A stretch of 64,000 nucleotides of DNA, taken from Sphingomonas sp. JUb134 (GTDB lineage Bacteria > Pseudomonadota > Alphaproteobacteria > Sphingomonadales > Sphingomonadaceae). Positions 27,168-36,945 of this stretch are shown here, one piece after another. The position numbers and the translations under genes are program-made. Position 1 is the stretch's first letter; each line of letters begins with the position of its first letter. Below the pieces are notes generated by a model that was given only the letters and a program-made list of their open reading frames with translations, searched no databases and was not told the DNA's origin. The stretch is from NCBI RefSeq assembly GCF_004341505.2, contig NZ_SLYP02000001.1:2318501-2382500 (forward strand). Direction: 5' to 3'.

Positions 27168-28673
27168 ATGATCAAGACCCTGATGGTAGCCGCCCGCGAT
27201 CGCGGGCGGCTTGCAGAAATCCTGCAGATCGCCTCACGCTTCGGCCTCGGGGTCTTGCTTGCCCGGCTGGGGCTGGAGCGGAACGACGGCGAACTCGACA
27301 ATCCGCAGACCCTTCCGCGCCGCACGCGACTGGCGCTGGAGGCCCTGGGACCCACGTTCGTGAAGCTGGGCCAGATCCTCGCCACGCGCGGCGACCTGCT
27401 GCCTCCAGAATGGATCGCGGAACTGGAGCAACTGCACAGCGGCGCTCCCACCCTGCCCTTCGAAGCCCTCCGGCCGGCTGTAGAAGAAGCGCTCGGCCAA
27501 TCACCCGAGACCGCGTTCGGGAGCTTCGATCCCGAACCCCTGGCCGCCGCCTCCATGGCACAGGTCCACCGCGCGACCCTGAAAGACGGAACGCCCGTCG
27601 TTCTCAAGATCCGGCGACCGGACATCCGGCCGCGCATGGAAGCCGACCTGCGGCTGATCGCCCAACTGGCCTCGGTGGCGGAAGCCGCGAGCGCCGAGGC
27701 TAGGCGCTTCGCGCCCGCCGCGATGACGCGCCAGCTCGCCGAAGCCGTGCTGGAGGAACTCGACTTCACCGGCGAAGGTCGCAACGCCGACCGGCTTCGT
27801 GCCGACTTCGCACGCGATCCGCGCGTGGTGGTGCCGGAGATCCACTGGGCCTGGACATCCGAAGCGCTGCTGGTGATGGACTACATCTCGGGGACCCCGC
27901 CCCGAGACGGCGATCGTCTTCGTGCGGCGGGTATCGATCCGGCGGAAATCGCATCGCTTGGCGCCGACATCGTGCTCGACATGGTGTTGGTGAACGGGCG
28001 CTTCCATGCGGATCCGCACCCGGGCAACCTGCTATGCCTGCCGGGTAACCGTATCGCGTTGCTCGACCTCGGCATGATCGGTCATGTCTCTCCGCGCCGC
28101 CGCGAGGAGTTCATCGCCTTCACCCAGTCGCTGAACGCCGGTGATCCGGCGGCTCTGGCCGATGTCCTCGCGACCTGGTCCGCGGGAAGCGCCGTGCCGC
28201 GCGACCGCGTCCAGGCCGCAGCCGAGCGGTTGATCGTGCGCCACGGCGGCGGCCGTGTCGTCCTGAGCGCGATGGTTGCGGACTTCCTGCCATTGATGCG
28301 CGACGAGGGCATGACGATGCCCCCCGACCTGTTGTTGATCTTCAAGGCGCTGGCGACGATCGACGGGGTGCTCACGGCGATCCAGCCCGACTTCGACCTG
28401 TCTTCGGCGATGCAGCGTTCGTCGCTGCGGATCGCGCAGGCCCGGCTCTCGCCCGACCACTGGCTGCCGACGCTTCAGGCGCTCGCGTGGGAACTCAGCA
28501 AGATCGGGAGCGACGCGCCGCGGCTGCTTCGCGCCGCGATCCGGCGTCTCGAAAGCGAACCTGCCCAGCCACCACAGGATGCCGGAGCAGCCATCATCAC
28601 GGGATCGCGCTGGATCGGCGGTGCGATCGTCGCGGGCGCGATGCTGGTCGGTGGCGCGATCCTGCTGGCCTAG
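27168..28673 (+). CDS. ABC1/UbiB-family atypical kinase
   Basis: 501 residues. The UbiB-specific KxGQ motif is in LGPTFVKLGQILATRGDLLP, and the alanine-rich loop is in PLAAASMAQVHRATL. The Lys is in VVLKIRRPDI, the catalytic region is RFHADPHPGNLL, and the DFG-like segment is LLDLGMIGHV. C-terminal hydrophobic segments (about 475-500) anchor it to the membrane. Family members support ubiquinone synthesis as ATPases. No ubi genes are adjacent, so it may be a paralogue of the housekeeping UbiB. It lies 19 bases after the EEP gene. Confidence 0.92.
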   Translation: MIKTLMVAARDRGRLAEILQIASRFGLGVLLARLGLERNDGELDNPQTLPRRTRLALEALGPTFVKLGQILATRGDLLPPEWIAELEQLHSGAPTLPFEALRPAVEEALGQSPETAFGSFDPEPLAAASMAQVHRATLKDGTPVVLKIRRPDIRPRMEADLRLIAQLASVAEAASAEARRFAPAAMTRQLAEAVLEELDFTGEGRNADRLRADFARDPRVVVPEIHWAWTSEALLVMDYISGTPPRDGDRLRAAGIDPAEIASLGADIVLDMVLVNGRFHADPHPGNLLCLPGNRIALLDLGMIGHVSPRRREEFIAFTQSLNAGDPAALADVLATWSAGSAVPRDRVQAAAERLIVRHGGGRVVLSAMVADFLPLMRDEGMTMPPDLLLIFKALATIDGVLTAIQPDFDLSSAMQRSSLRIAQARLSPDHWLPTLQALAWELSKIGSDAPRLLRAAIRRLESEPAQPPQDAGAAIITGSRWIGGAIVAGAMLVGGAILLA

Positions 28674-29920
28674 CCGGCGATCTTTTCACTCGGTGGGGGC
28701 GGTTCGAACCCGAAGACGCTGCGCCCGCCATATTCGTGGCTTGAACGGCGTTCCTGCGCGATCAGTGCTTCCACCGACGGACCAGTGGCATCCCGCTCCA
28801 GCCGCCGCGCCTGCGCGTCCAGCCGGCGGATCGCCGCGAGCTCCTCGGTGTTTCCGAGCTTCGCCTTGATCACTGCCCGCTTCATGACGGCGATACTCTG
28901 GTCGTAGACGCGGGTGGACACCGGAAAGGGGTGACGGTCCTTGCCGCCATGCGCGAGCGAGAAGCGCGCGGGATCGGTGAACCGGCAAGGGGTGCCGTGC
29001 ACCACCTCCGCCACCATCGCGAGCGCCTGCACCGTCCGTGCGCCGACCCGCGGCGACAGCAGCAGGTCGGCGAAATCGACCGGCGCGCGATCAGCCGCGG
29101 CGGCGAGGTTGCCGTGGAGGCGACGCGCCACGATGTTCTCGGGCCGCACGTCGTGATGATCCGGCATCACCAGGTGCGGCAGCAGGCCCTGTGCCGGCGC
29201 AGCTGGCTCAACGGGCTGCATTCGAGCAAACTCCCGCACGATCCCGTCCGGACCGAGTGTCGCCAGAACCTCGAGTTGGCACTGCCGGGAGGGCGCCGCG
29301 CGACGATCGGCCAGATTGACGATCATTCCCTGCCCGCGGCCCTCGATCGCGGCGTGGGGAGCATCGACGAAGCTGGTGATCCCCTCCGACAGCCAATGAT
29401 AGCGGCGCGCCTGCCTGCGATCGCCGTTCATTCCCTGCTGCACGACCACCCAGCGCCCGTCGTCCGTGACGATGAAGCCGTGGAGATAGAGGTCGAAGCC
29501 GTCCTGCACCGCCGCACTGTCGACCTTCGCGACAAGCCGGCTGGCCTTGCCAAGCGCCGCGCCATCCAGGCCCACCCGGTCACCGACTGCCGCGAGTTCC
29601 GACGGCGTCGCCCGCGAATGACGCCCCCGACCGCCGCACACGTGGATACCGAGTTCGCCGGAAAGCGGTGCCAGCCCACGCTTGAGGGCTCCGAGGACAC
29701 TCGTGGTGATGCCTGAGGAATGCCAGTCCATCCCCATCACCGCCCCGAACGACTGGAACCAGAACGGGTGCGCCAGCCGCCGGAGCAGTTCGTCGCGGCC
29801 ATATTCGTGAACAATGGCCTCGACGATGACCGCGCCGAGCTTCGTCATCCGCTGGCCGAGCCATGCCGGCACCCTGCCGCCATGCAGCGGCAGGTCGGCG
29901 CTCCCGGCACGGCGCGTCAC
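28670..29920 (-). CDS. DUF763 domain protein
   Basis: A 416-residue protein starting with GTG, then TRRAGSADLPLHGGRVPAWL, the conserved opening of DUF763. Other conserved stretches include RLAHPFWFQSFGAVMGMDWH, DLYLHGFIVTDDGRWVVVQQ and PDHHDVRPENIVARRL. DUF763 is found in archaea and scattered bacteria and has no proven function. The repeated His/Asp-rich motifs and basic C-terminus suggest nucleic-acid chemistry, but that is inference. It overlaps the UbiB-like gene tail to tail by 4 bases. Confidence 0.85.
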   Translation of the reverse strand: MTRRAGSADLPLHGGRVPAWLGQRMTKLGAVIVEAIVHEYGRDELLRRLAHPFWFQSFGAVMGMDWHSSGITTSVLGALKRGLAPLSGELGIHVCGGRGRHSRATPSELAAVGDRVGLDGAALGKASRLVAKVDSAAVQDGFDLYLHGFIVTDDGRWVVVQQGMNGDRRQARRYHWLSEGITSFVDAPHAAIEGRGQGMIVNLADRRAAPSRQCQLEVLATLGPDGIVREFARMQPVEPAAPAQGLLPHLVMPDHHDVRPENIVARRLHGNLAAAADRAPVDFADLLLSPRVGARTVQALAMVAEVVHGTPCRFTDPARFSLAHGGKDRHPFPVSTRVYDQSIAVMKRAVIKAKLGNTEELAAIRRLDAQARRLERDATGPSVEALIAQERRSSHEYGGRSVFGFEPPPPSEKIAG

Positions 29921-30017
29921 CGGCAGGTACTCGGAAGGTGCAGGGAGACGTGAGCGAGCATGACATCACTGTAGCACGCCAGGAACGAACGCGGAACAGC
30001 CTCGCCTCACGTGGGTG

Positions 30018-31367
30018 CTACAGGCCCTCCCCGCCGACCCAATGCGCGTTCGACAGCCGCCGCGCCACGTCCCAGGTCTGGCGGCGGATATCCGGTACCG
30101 CGACGATCTCCCAGAAAGCCCCGCGTGTCATGGGGCCGAGTGCGAACAGCCGTTCGCTTGCCGAGCCGTCCGCCCGCACCACCTGGCCGCTGACCGTGAC
30201 GTCGAGACCCAGATGCTCCGGGTCCGGACGCACTGCGCCGCGATCGACCAGCCTGCGCAGCAGCGGCTCACTGGTGCGAAGCAGGTCACCTTGGGGTCCG
30301 GTGCAGTTGATGATCCGGTGGACATGCAGCCGCTGTTCCACCTCGTCGCCGCGCGGCCGATATCGGACGTTGACGCCGTTACTGACCTCCTCGAACCCAA
30401 GCGTCTTCCCGGCAACGACGTTCAACCGCCCGCTCGCCTGCAGATCGGCAAGCCGGTCGGCGACCGCTGGAGCAAGCCGGTGGCGGTGCACGTCCCACCA
30501 CGGACGCAGGTGCCGCAGGAACCGTGCGCGGTCCGCCTCCGTCGCCTGCGCCCACAGCGCCTGCGTGTAGGGGCGTAGCTCATCGACGGCGTTCCGCCAG
30601 CCGACCTCCTGGGCACGCTCGCGTACGCGCTGCACCAGCCTCGCCCCGGTTTCCGCGGGCTTTTCGACGATCTTGTCCCACGGGGCGGGAGCTTCGTGCC
30701 GCCGCGGCAGCAGCCCTCGCCGGGACAGTGCAACGATGCGGCCCCTGAAACCGCGGGCGTCGAGCATCAGCACGACGTCGACCATGGTCAGGCCGGTGCC
30801 GATGACCAGGACGGTATCCTCGCCGGAAAGCCCCTCCCCGACCCCCGGCTCCCAGGGATCGCCCTTGTAGCGCTCCGCGGAGATTGCAGCCGGATCAAGG
30901 CCGGGCGGCGAATGGGGTGGAAGGTTGCCCACTGCAAGCACCGCTGCATCGGCAACGATCTCGGGACCATTCGCCAGCTGCACGCGAACGTCTCCGTTCT
31001 CGACGACGTCGAGCGCGTCGCCGTGAACGATGCGCAGCCGGTCGCCGGCGCGTGCCTGCGCCTCGTCGAGCAGCTCGCGCAGGTAGGTGCCATAGGTCAG
31101 CCGCGGCACGAAGGCCGCCGGCGCATCCGGTACCCCGCGCTTCTCCAGCCAGCGCACGAAATGGTCCGGCTCGTCCGGAAAAGCGCTCATGTTCGAAGCG
31201 CGGACGTTGAGGACATGGCTCGGATGCGCAGCGCCATAGGCCAGCCCGAGGCCGGGACGCGGCGCACGCTCGATCAGGGTCGCGCGGGGGCCCCCGTGGC
31301 GCAGCAGGTTGATCGCCTGCAGCGTGCCCGAAAAACCCGCACCGACGATCGCGACATGACGGATCAC
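30018..31367 (-). CDS. FAD/NAD(P)-binding oxidoreductase
   Basis: 449 residues from a GTG start. The Rossmann motif VAIVGAGFSGTLQAINLL lies at the N-terminus, and a second dinucleotide motif, VLVIGTGLTMVDVVLML, near residue 165. This matches the FAD-NAD(P)-binding (YdhS-like) family, whose substrates are unknown. It follows the DUF6356 gene by 4 bases, so the two are probably co-transcribed. Confidence 0.88.
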   Translation of the reverse strand: MIRHVAIVGAGFSGTLQAINLLRHGGPRATLIERAPRPGLGLAYGAAHPSHVLNVRASNMSAFPDEPDHFVRWLEKRGVPDAPAAFVPRLTYGTYLRELLDEAQARAGDRLRIVHGDALDVVENGDVRVQLANGPEIVADAAVLAVGNLPPHSPPGLDPAAISAERYKGDPWEPGVGEGLSGEDTVLVIGTGLTMVDVVLMLDARGFRGRIVALSRRGLLPRRHEAPAPWDKIVEKPAETGARLVQRVRERAQEVGWRNAVDELRPYTQALWAQATEADRARFLRHLRPWWDVHRHRLAPAVADRLADLQASGRLNVVAGKTLGFEEVSNGVNVRYRPRGDEVEQRLHVHRIINCTGPQGDLLRTSEPLLRRLVDRGAVRPDPEHLGLDVTVSGQVVRADGSASERLFALGPMTRGAFWEIVAVPDIRRQTWDVARRLSNAHWVGGEGL

Positions 31368-31371
31368 GCGC

Positions 31372-31617
31372 TCAGATCTCGTAGACCAGCGCGGATCCCT
31401 CGGCCACCGCCGCGGCGTTGCGGCGGGTCATCTCAGCGTGCAGCTGCCGCACCGTGTTGCTCCCGGTGCGGGTGAACCATGCGGGAACCAGGGCATGCAC
31501 GAGGCACGCCGCGCCCCCTTTCAGCATCGCGAAGCCGAAATGCGCCGCCGTACGCGCATGTTCGGCATAGCTTTCCCCGACGCTACGGGGATGATCCGTG
31601 AACAGCCGTCCGATCAT
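31372..31617 (-). CDS. DUF6356 small protein
   Basis: 81 residues from the ATG at 31617, with GGGAGTAGG just upstream. It has LFTDHPRSVGESYAEHARTA and a hydrophobic stretch (about 25-45) with ACLVHALVPAWFTRTGSNTV, as in the small DUF6356 proteins common in alphaproteobacteria. Function is unknown. The hydrophobic middle may associate with the membrane. It is upstream of and close to the FAD/NAD(P) gene. Confidence 0.8.
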   Translation of the reverse strand: MIGRLFTDHPRSVGESYAEHARTAAHFGFAMLKGGAACLVHALVPAWFTRTGSNTVRQLHAEMTRRNAAAVAEGSALVYEI

Positions 31618-31706
31618 CACCTACTCCCACTCCGTTGATGGGAGAAGCGCATAGGGCGGCTGTAGGGTTCCGCCAAGCCGGGCGTACAGCCCGGCCCGGC
31701 AGGGCC

Positions 31707-34160
31707 TCACCAGTTGAAACCGGCGCGCGCGTAGAGATAGCGGCCGTTGAAGCCGAACGGCGAGTAGTAGGGGAAGCCCAGCACGCCGGTGCTGTTGTTC
31801 GCCGGGATGATGCGATCCGGATAGACGTCGAACAGGTTGTTCACGCCCAGGGCAAACTGCGCACCCTTGGTGGCCTGGTACCGCAGCTCCAGGTCGGTGA
31901 TCGCGTGCCGCCCGGTGTGGACATCTGCCGCTTCCGTGGTCCCCGGCTGCGTCACGTCGCCGTAGTACGTGACGCGAGCAAGCGCGCCGAGCTGGTCGAG
32001 CGACCAGTCGATCGTGCCGGTCACCTTCTCCCGCGGCGTACCCTCTTCCAGCGACAGGATGCGGGTGCGGGCAAACAGCGTCGGCGCCGGGTTCAGGGTC
32101 GACGTGGTGGTCGGCACGCGCGTGACCTTCACATCATTGATGTTGCCGGCGAGGGTGAAGTCGAAGCTGCCGGCGGCCGCGGTCCGCAGGCGGTAGTGTG
32201 CGACCGCGTCGATGCCCTTCGTCGTGGATGCAAGTCCGTTGATAAAGAAGCGCGCAGCCTGGACTCCGCTCGGCAGCAGCTCGGCAACTGCCGGGTTGTA
32301 GCTGGGCGTGCCGGGCGTTCCGGCGCTGATATTCTCGGAAAGGCCGATCTGGTCGCGGATGTGGATGCGGTAGGCGTCCACCGTCAGGTCGAAGCCGCCG
32401 GCGCGAACCACGAATCCTGCCGAAAGGTTGGTCGACTTCTCGGCATCAAGCGGCAGCCCGCCCAGAGCCCGGGCAACCGGATCCACCGACGGATAGGTCC
32501 CGGTCTGTACCGGGACGCCGTTCTGCACCACCTGTGCGATCTGCGTGAAATACTGCTGCTGCAGCGACGGTGCGCGGAAGCCGGTCGAAGCGGTGCCGCG
32601 AAGGGCAAGCCAGTCCGCCACGTCATAGCGCGCCGACAGCTTGCCGTTCACGGTCGAGCCGAAATCCGAATACTTCTCTGCACGCCCGGCGATGCCAAGC
32701 AGCAGCTTGTCGGTCACCTGCGCTTCCACATCGGCATAGATGCTGCCGTTGCGGCGGCTGCGCTCGATCTCGTTCAGGGGCGAGAAGCCGCCGAAGCCCT
32801 GCGCACCCGGGGCTGCACCGCCCGCATAATCTGGCGTCGGATAGCCGTAGGACGCGAGCTCGCCCCCCTCGATTTTGTAGCCCTCACGGCGCCCCTCGAC
32901 GCCGAAGGCGACGTTGAGCGACTGGAAGACGTCGAAGCTGCGCGCGACGTCCAGGCCGGCGACCCACTGATCGTAGACCAGCGCGCCATCGTAGAAGTCG
33001 GTCGGCGTTTCGGCGCCATAGGAGAAGTTGGCCGAGTTGCGCGTGCGGAACTCGATCTTGTTCCGCCCGTAGCTGACGTTCAGGTCCAGGTTCCAGCCGC
33101 CGACTTCGCCCTTCACGCCGACCGCGGAGTTCAGGTCGCGCGACTTGCTGTTGATCAGCGGAAGAAAGCCGTCGGGGTAGATGGAGGCGGCGTTGCTGTA
33201 CCCGGACGTGACGCCCGGCAGCCGCGGAAAGGCCGCGCTTTCGGATTCCCGGTTTTGATAGCCGGCCCAGCCGTAGAGCTGGAAAGTCTCGCCGAGTGAG
33301 GTCCCTGCATTGGCGAAGATGGAATATTGATCCACCTCGGGATCCCCGTAGCGACCGGTGATGCGGCTCGGCGTCACGCGCGGATCATAGTCCGCGCGGT
33401 TGGTCGGCTCGCGCTTCGTATATTCGCCCGACAGGGTGAGGAAGCCGTCGCTGCCGAAGCCGATGCCCTGCCACAGCGAAGCCGTCACCGTCGGCTCGCC
33501 ATTGGTGTGGCGGCTGCCTCGGGCGGTGTCGATCTGGGTGTTGTAGAAGCCGTAGGTCACCGACGCGCCGCCACCTTCGCGGGCCTCCCGCAGGCGCAGG
33601 TTGACGACGCCCGCAATCGCATCAGAGCCATATTGTGCCGATGCGCCGTCACGCAGCACTTCGATGCGATCCAGCGCCGTGACCGGGATGGTGTTGAGAT
33701 CCACGGCCGCTGAGCCGCGGCCCACGGTGCCGTTGGTGTTCAGGAGCGCGGACGTATGGCCGCGCACGCCGTTGATCAGCACCAGGGTCTGGTCGGGCGA
33801 GAGCCCGCGCAGCGTCGCCGGGCGGATGGCGTCGGTTCCGTCGTTCGCCGCGGGACGCGGGAAGTCGATCGAAGGCGCAACTGCTGCAAGCGCCGCACCG
33901 AGCTCGGTCGTTCCCTGGCGCTGCAGGCTGGCGGCGCTCAGCACGTCCACGGGCGACGCGCTGTCGAGCCGCGTGCGGCCTTCCGCACGGGTGCCGGTGA
34001 CGATGATCTCGTTCCCCTCGTCGGCCGGCGTCGAGGCGCCCGCAACAGGTGCGTTTTCCGCCTCCTCGCCCGGCGCGGCGGCTTGCTGCGCGCTCGCCGG
34101 CACGGACGCGAGCGCAAGAAGGGAAACGGTGAGCAGACCTGCTGCGCGAAGACGAGCCAT
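31707..34160 (-). CDS. TonB-dependent receptor
   Basis: An outer-membrane active transporter of 817 residues. The signal peptide ends LASVPASAQQAAAP. The TonB box/plug start NEIIVTGTRAEGRTRLDSAS is followed by the plug with LINGVRGHTSALLNTNG, then a 22-strand barrel ending in the aromatic YLYARAGFNW. The ATG at 34160 is set by the signal peptide, and a longer frame upstream has none. Next to divergent GH92 mannosidases, its likely cargo is an oligosaccharide, but that is inferred from context. Confidence 0.93.
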   Translation of the reverse strand: MARLRAAGLLTVSLLALASVPASAQQAAAPGEEAENAPVAGASTPADEGNEIIVTGTRAEGRTRLDSASPVDVLSAASLQRQGTTELGAALAAVAPSIDFPRPAANDGTDAIRPATLRGLSPDQTLVLINGVRGHTSALLNTNGTVGRGSAAVDLNTIPVTALDRIEVLRDGASAQYGSDAIAGVVNLRLREAREGGGASVTYGFYNTQIDTARGSRHTNGEPTVTASLWQGIGFGSDGFLTLSGEYTKREPTNRADYDPRVTPSRITGRYGDPEVDQYSIFANAGTSLGETFQLYGWAGYQNRESESAAFPRLPGVTSGYSNAASIYPDGFLPLINSKSRDLNSAVGVKGEVGGWNLDLNVSYGRNKIEFRTRNSANFSYGAETPTDFYDGALVYDQWVAGLDVARSFDVFQSLNVAFGVEGRREGYKIEGGELASYGYPTPDYAGGAAPGAQGFGGFSPLNEIERSRRNGSIYADVEAQVTDKLLLGIAGRAEKYSDFGSTVNGKLSARYDVADWLALRGTASTGFRAPSLQQQYFTQIAQVVQNGVPVQTGTYPSVDPVARALGGLPLDAEKSTNLSAGFVVRAGGFDLTVDAYRIHIRDQIGLSENISAGTPGTPSYNPAVAELLPSGVQAARFFINGLASTTKGIDAVAHYRLRTAAAGSFDFTLAGNINDVKVTRVPTTTSTLNPAPTLFARTRILSLEEGTPREKVTGTIDWSLDQLGALARVTYYGDVTQPGTTEAADVHTGRHAITDLELRYQATKGAQFALGVNNLFDVYPDRIIPANNSTGVLGFPYYSPFGFNGRYLYARAGFNW

Positions 34161-34495
34161 GGGAACCCCTTTGTTGATCACCGCGCACACGGGCTGGCGG
34201 CACGATGCGGAGGCGCCTCTCGTGGAGGAGAAAAGCACCCGCCGAGCGCCTCTCCGTCTGGCGACGCTCGGTATAGTTTTTCCTAGACTCATCTGGCCGC
34301 GAGGTGGCGCGATACCTGCTTTCGCACCCGCAAGCTTTTCTTTGAATTCCCACAACCTGGAGAGGAATTCAGATGCAGGCCGGAAACTTCCGCTATTTGA
34401 CAATATGCTTTATTTAAACGACCCTCCTCGTGTCGGGCCTCTTGAAGCCGAACACGACCGCCCGACCGCGAGAATGTTGAGACGGGGAGGTGTCT
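34161..34495. promoter_or_regulatory. Divergent control region between TonB receptor and GH92 gene
   Basis: 335 bases without a gene, more AT-rich than the surroundings. It contains GAATTC twice (near 34343 and 34366) and an AT tract around 34407-34419. It must carry the promoters for both the receptor (leftward) and the GH92 gene (rightward). I do not recognise a specific operator. Confidence 0.4.
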
Positions 34496-36865
34496 GTGCG
34501 CATCCAAACTTCGCCATGCGTCTGGCGCACGAGAGTGGGCCGCAGCCTGGTTGCGACCGCCGCGGTGCTGATCGGCAGCCACGTGTCTGCGATCGCGCAA
34601 TCGAACGGGCGCGAGCCGGTCGACGAAGCCAATCCCCTGGTCGGCACTGCGCCGCTGGATCGAAAGGAGTTGATCGGCAACGCTCCGCCCCCCGGTGAGC
34701 CGCTATATTCCGGGATCACCTCCCCAGGTGCGCGCCTTCCGCACGGCGCAGTCGAGGCGGCGCCGGTCAACGTCAACATCGAACAGACCTATCCCACGGG
34801 TGTGGCGACCCCCTATTATTATCCGAATCCCACCATGATCGGGTTCACCGGCGGGGGCGGCGCCACCTATGGCGGCGGCGCGCAACCGATCCTGATGCCG
34901 ATCGTCGGCGACTGGACCGTTCCGCCGGTCTACACCCAGTCCTACTATGACAAGGGGAAGGAAGTCGCTGCGCCGGGCTACTACTCGGTCTACCTCGACA
35001 GCTTCCGAACGCGCGCGGAGTTGACCGCCAGCCGGTGGACCAGCTTGATGCGGTTCACCTTTCCGACCACGGATCGCGCCCACATCATCCTCAACCTCCC
35101 GTTGCGAGGCGGTGAAGTGGAGATCGTCGGCGACCGTATGGTTCGCGGCATCGCTGCCCGGCGCGGTGATCACGACGCTCCGGACGGACGTTATTTCGTC
35201 GCGGAGTTTTCCCACCCCTTCTCGCGTTTCGGCACCTTCCGGAAGTCCGGGGGCAATAATCGGGGCTACGGGATCGGCGACAAGGAGGTGGTCCCCGACG
35301 CCCGCTGGATCGCCGGCAGCTACGCCGGCAGCTACCTTGATTTCACGACGCGGGCGGACGCGCCGATCCTGGTGCGAATGGCTCATGGGCCGAGCTATGC
35401 CGACGCCGAGCGGCGCCTGCGCGCCGAAAGCGTCGGCTGGGACTTCGACAGCATGCGTGCGCAGGCGCGGCAGGCCTGGGGCCGGCTGCTGGACAAGGTC
35501 CAGGTGACCGGCGGCTCTCCCAAGCAGCGGATGCTCTTCTACTCCACGCTGTTCCAGTCCTTCGCGAGCCCGCGCCTGGTCGCGCGCAAGGGCGAGAACT
35601 TCGCCGACAGCAAAGGCAGGATGCAGACGGCAACCTACGATCGCTATGGTCCGGTGCCCTTCTGGGACACGGGCAGGAACCAGATCGTGCTCCTGGAGCT
35701 GCTCGAGCCGGACGTCGTTCGCGACATCATGCAATCCGAGCTCGACATGGCGCGCGAGCGCGGGTTCATGAACACGTCCTTCCACGGCGACAACGCCGTG
35801 TTCCTGTATCTCGGTGCGGCGCGGCGGGGCATCCCGTTCGACTATGCGGCCGCCTATGAGTTCCTCCGCCGCAACGCCACTGACCCCAAGGGCCCACGCG
35901 GCTATCTGGCCGAATATCAGAAGAACGGCTGGATATCCGACGTCGTGCCGGACGAGGATCCCAGCCCTCCATATTCGGGCGGCAAGGCAGGTACCGCTAA
36001 GACCCTGGAATATGCCTGGGACGATCACGCCATGGCCGAATTTGCGGAAATGCTCGGCCATCGGGAGGATGCCCGGCTGTTCCGCACGCGTGCCGCCAAT
36101 TACCGCAACGTCTTCCATCGCAAGACAGGCTTCATGCGCGGCCGCACCGCCGACGGTTCATGGATCGCGCCGTTCGACCCGCAGGAGCCCTATTATAACT
36201 TCATGATGAAGGAGGCGTCGGGCTGGTCGACGCTGTGGCTGGTCCCGCATGACGTTCGGGGTCTCTCCACCCTGCTCGGCGGACGCGACGCGTTCAACGC
36301 CAAGCTCGATCAGTTCTTCAGCACCCCCTACACGCCGAAGGGGATCTGCCGCGACTGCACCGGCATGGTTGGGCAGTACGTCCACGGCAACCAGCCGGAC
36401 CAGCACGCCCCGTTCCTTTATGCCTGGAGCGGCCAGCCCTGGAAGACGCAGGCGCTGTCCCGGCGCATCCTCGACACGCTCTACGGCAGCGACGCCTCAG
36501 GCTATGGCTATGCCGGCATGGACGACCAGGGCGCGACATCCTCCTGGTATGCGCTGACGGCGATGGGCTTCTATCCGGTCGATCCGTCCAGCGACGTCTA
36601 CGTGCTGTCGAGCCCGATCTTCGACAGCGTGAAGCTGCAGATGGGCAACGGCAAGGTGCTGGAGATCGTGGCGCGCAACAACTCGGCCACCAACCTCTAC
36701 ATTCAGTCGGCGACCCTGAACGGCCATCCCTGGACAAAGCCGTGGTTCCGCCATGCCGATGTGAAGGATGGCGCGACGCTCGTCCTCACCATGGGTGCAC
36801 GGCCGAATCCGAACTGGGGCAGCGGCCCCGCCGACGTGCCCCCGTCGATGAGTTCGGCTCCCTGA
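34496..36865 (+). CDS. GH92-family alpha-mannosidase, divergent type
   Basis: 789 residues from the GTG at 34496, which has GGGGAGG 5 bases upstream. A signal peptide ends HVSAIAQ. It has the GH92 layout: VPFWDTGRNQIVLLELLEPD, PDVVRDIMQSELDMARERGF, YVHGNQPDQHAPFLYAWSG, and SSWYALTAMGFYPVDPSSDV near the C-terminus. The usual N-terminal GTGGHGHTYPG motif is replaced by a Gly/Tyr-rich stretch (about 105-135), so specificity may differ from ordinary alpha-1,2 or 1,3 mannosidases. It converges with the second GH92 gene across a terminator. Confidence 0.88.
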   Translation: MRIQTSPCVWRTRVGRSLVATAAVLIGSHVSAIAQSNGREPVDEANPLVGTAPLDRKELIGNAPPPGEPLYSGITSPGARLPHGAVEAAPVNVNIEQTYPTGVATPYYYPNPTMIGFTGGGGATYGGGAQPILMPIVGDWTVPPVYTQSYYDKGKEVAAPGYYSVYLDSFRTRAELTASRWTSLMRFTFPTTDRAHIILNLPLRGGEVEIVGDRMVRGIAARRGDHDAPDGRYFVAEFSHPFSRFGTFRKSGGNNRGYGIGDKEVVPDARWIAGSYAGSYLDFTTRADAPILVRMAHGPSYADAERRLRAESVGWDFDSMRAQARQAWGRLLDKVQVTGGSPKQRMLFYSTLFQSFASPRLVARKGENFADSKGRMQTATYDRYGPVPFWDTGRNQIVLLELLEPDVVRDIMQSELDMARERGFMNTSFHGDNAVFLYLGAARRGIPFDYAAAYEFLRRNATDPKGPRGYLAEYQKNGWISDVVPDEDPSPPYSGGKAGTAKTLEYAWDDHAMAEFAEMLGHREDARLFRTRAANYRNVFHRKTGFMRGRTADGSWIAPFDPQEPYYNFMMKEASGWSTLWLVPHDVRGLSTLLGGRDAFNAKLDQFFSTPYTPKGICRDCTGMVGQYVHGNQPDQHAPFLYAWSGQPWKTQALSRRILDTLYGSDASGYGYAGMDDQGATSSWYALTAMGFYPVDPSSDVYVLSSPIFDSVKLQMGNGKVLEIVARNNSATNLYIQSATLNGHPWTKPWFRHADVKDGATLVLTMGARPNPNWGSGPADVPPSMSSAP

Positions 36866-36909
36866 ACGAGGTTCCGCTGGCCCCCTCCCCTTGCCCAGCG
36901 GCAACATTG

Positions 36910-36945
36910 CCCCGGAAGATGTCCGCATCTTCCGGGGACTTTTTG
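36910..36945 (+). terminator. Rho-independent terminator between convergent GH92 genes
   Basis: A perfect 12-base-pair stem, CCCCGGAAGATG with CATCTTCCGGGG around the loop TCCG, is followed by ACTTTTT. It ends the rightward GH92 transcript, and its foot touches the stop codon of the leftward gene. Confidence 0.92.
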
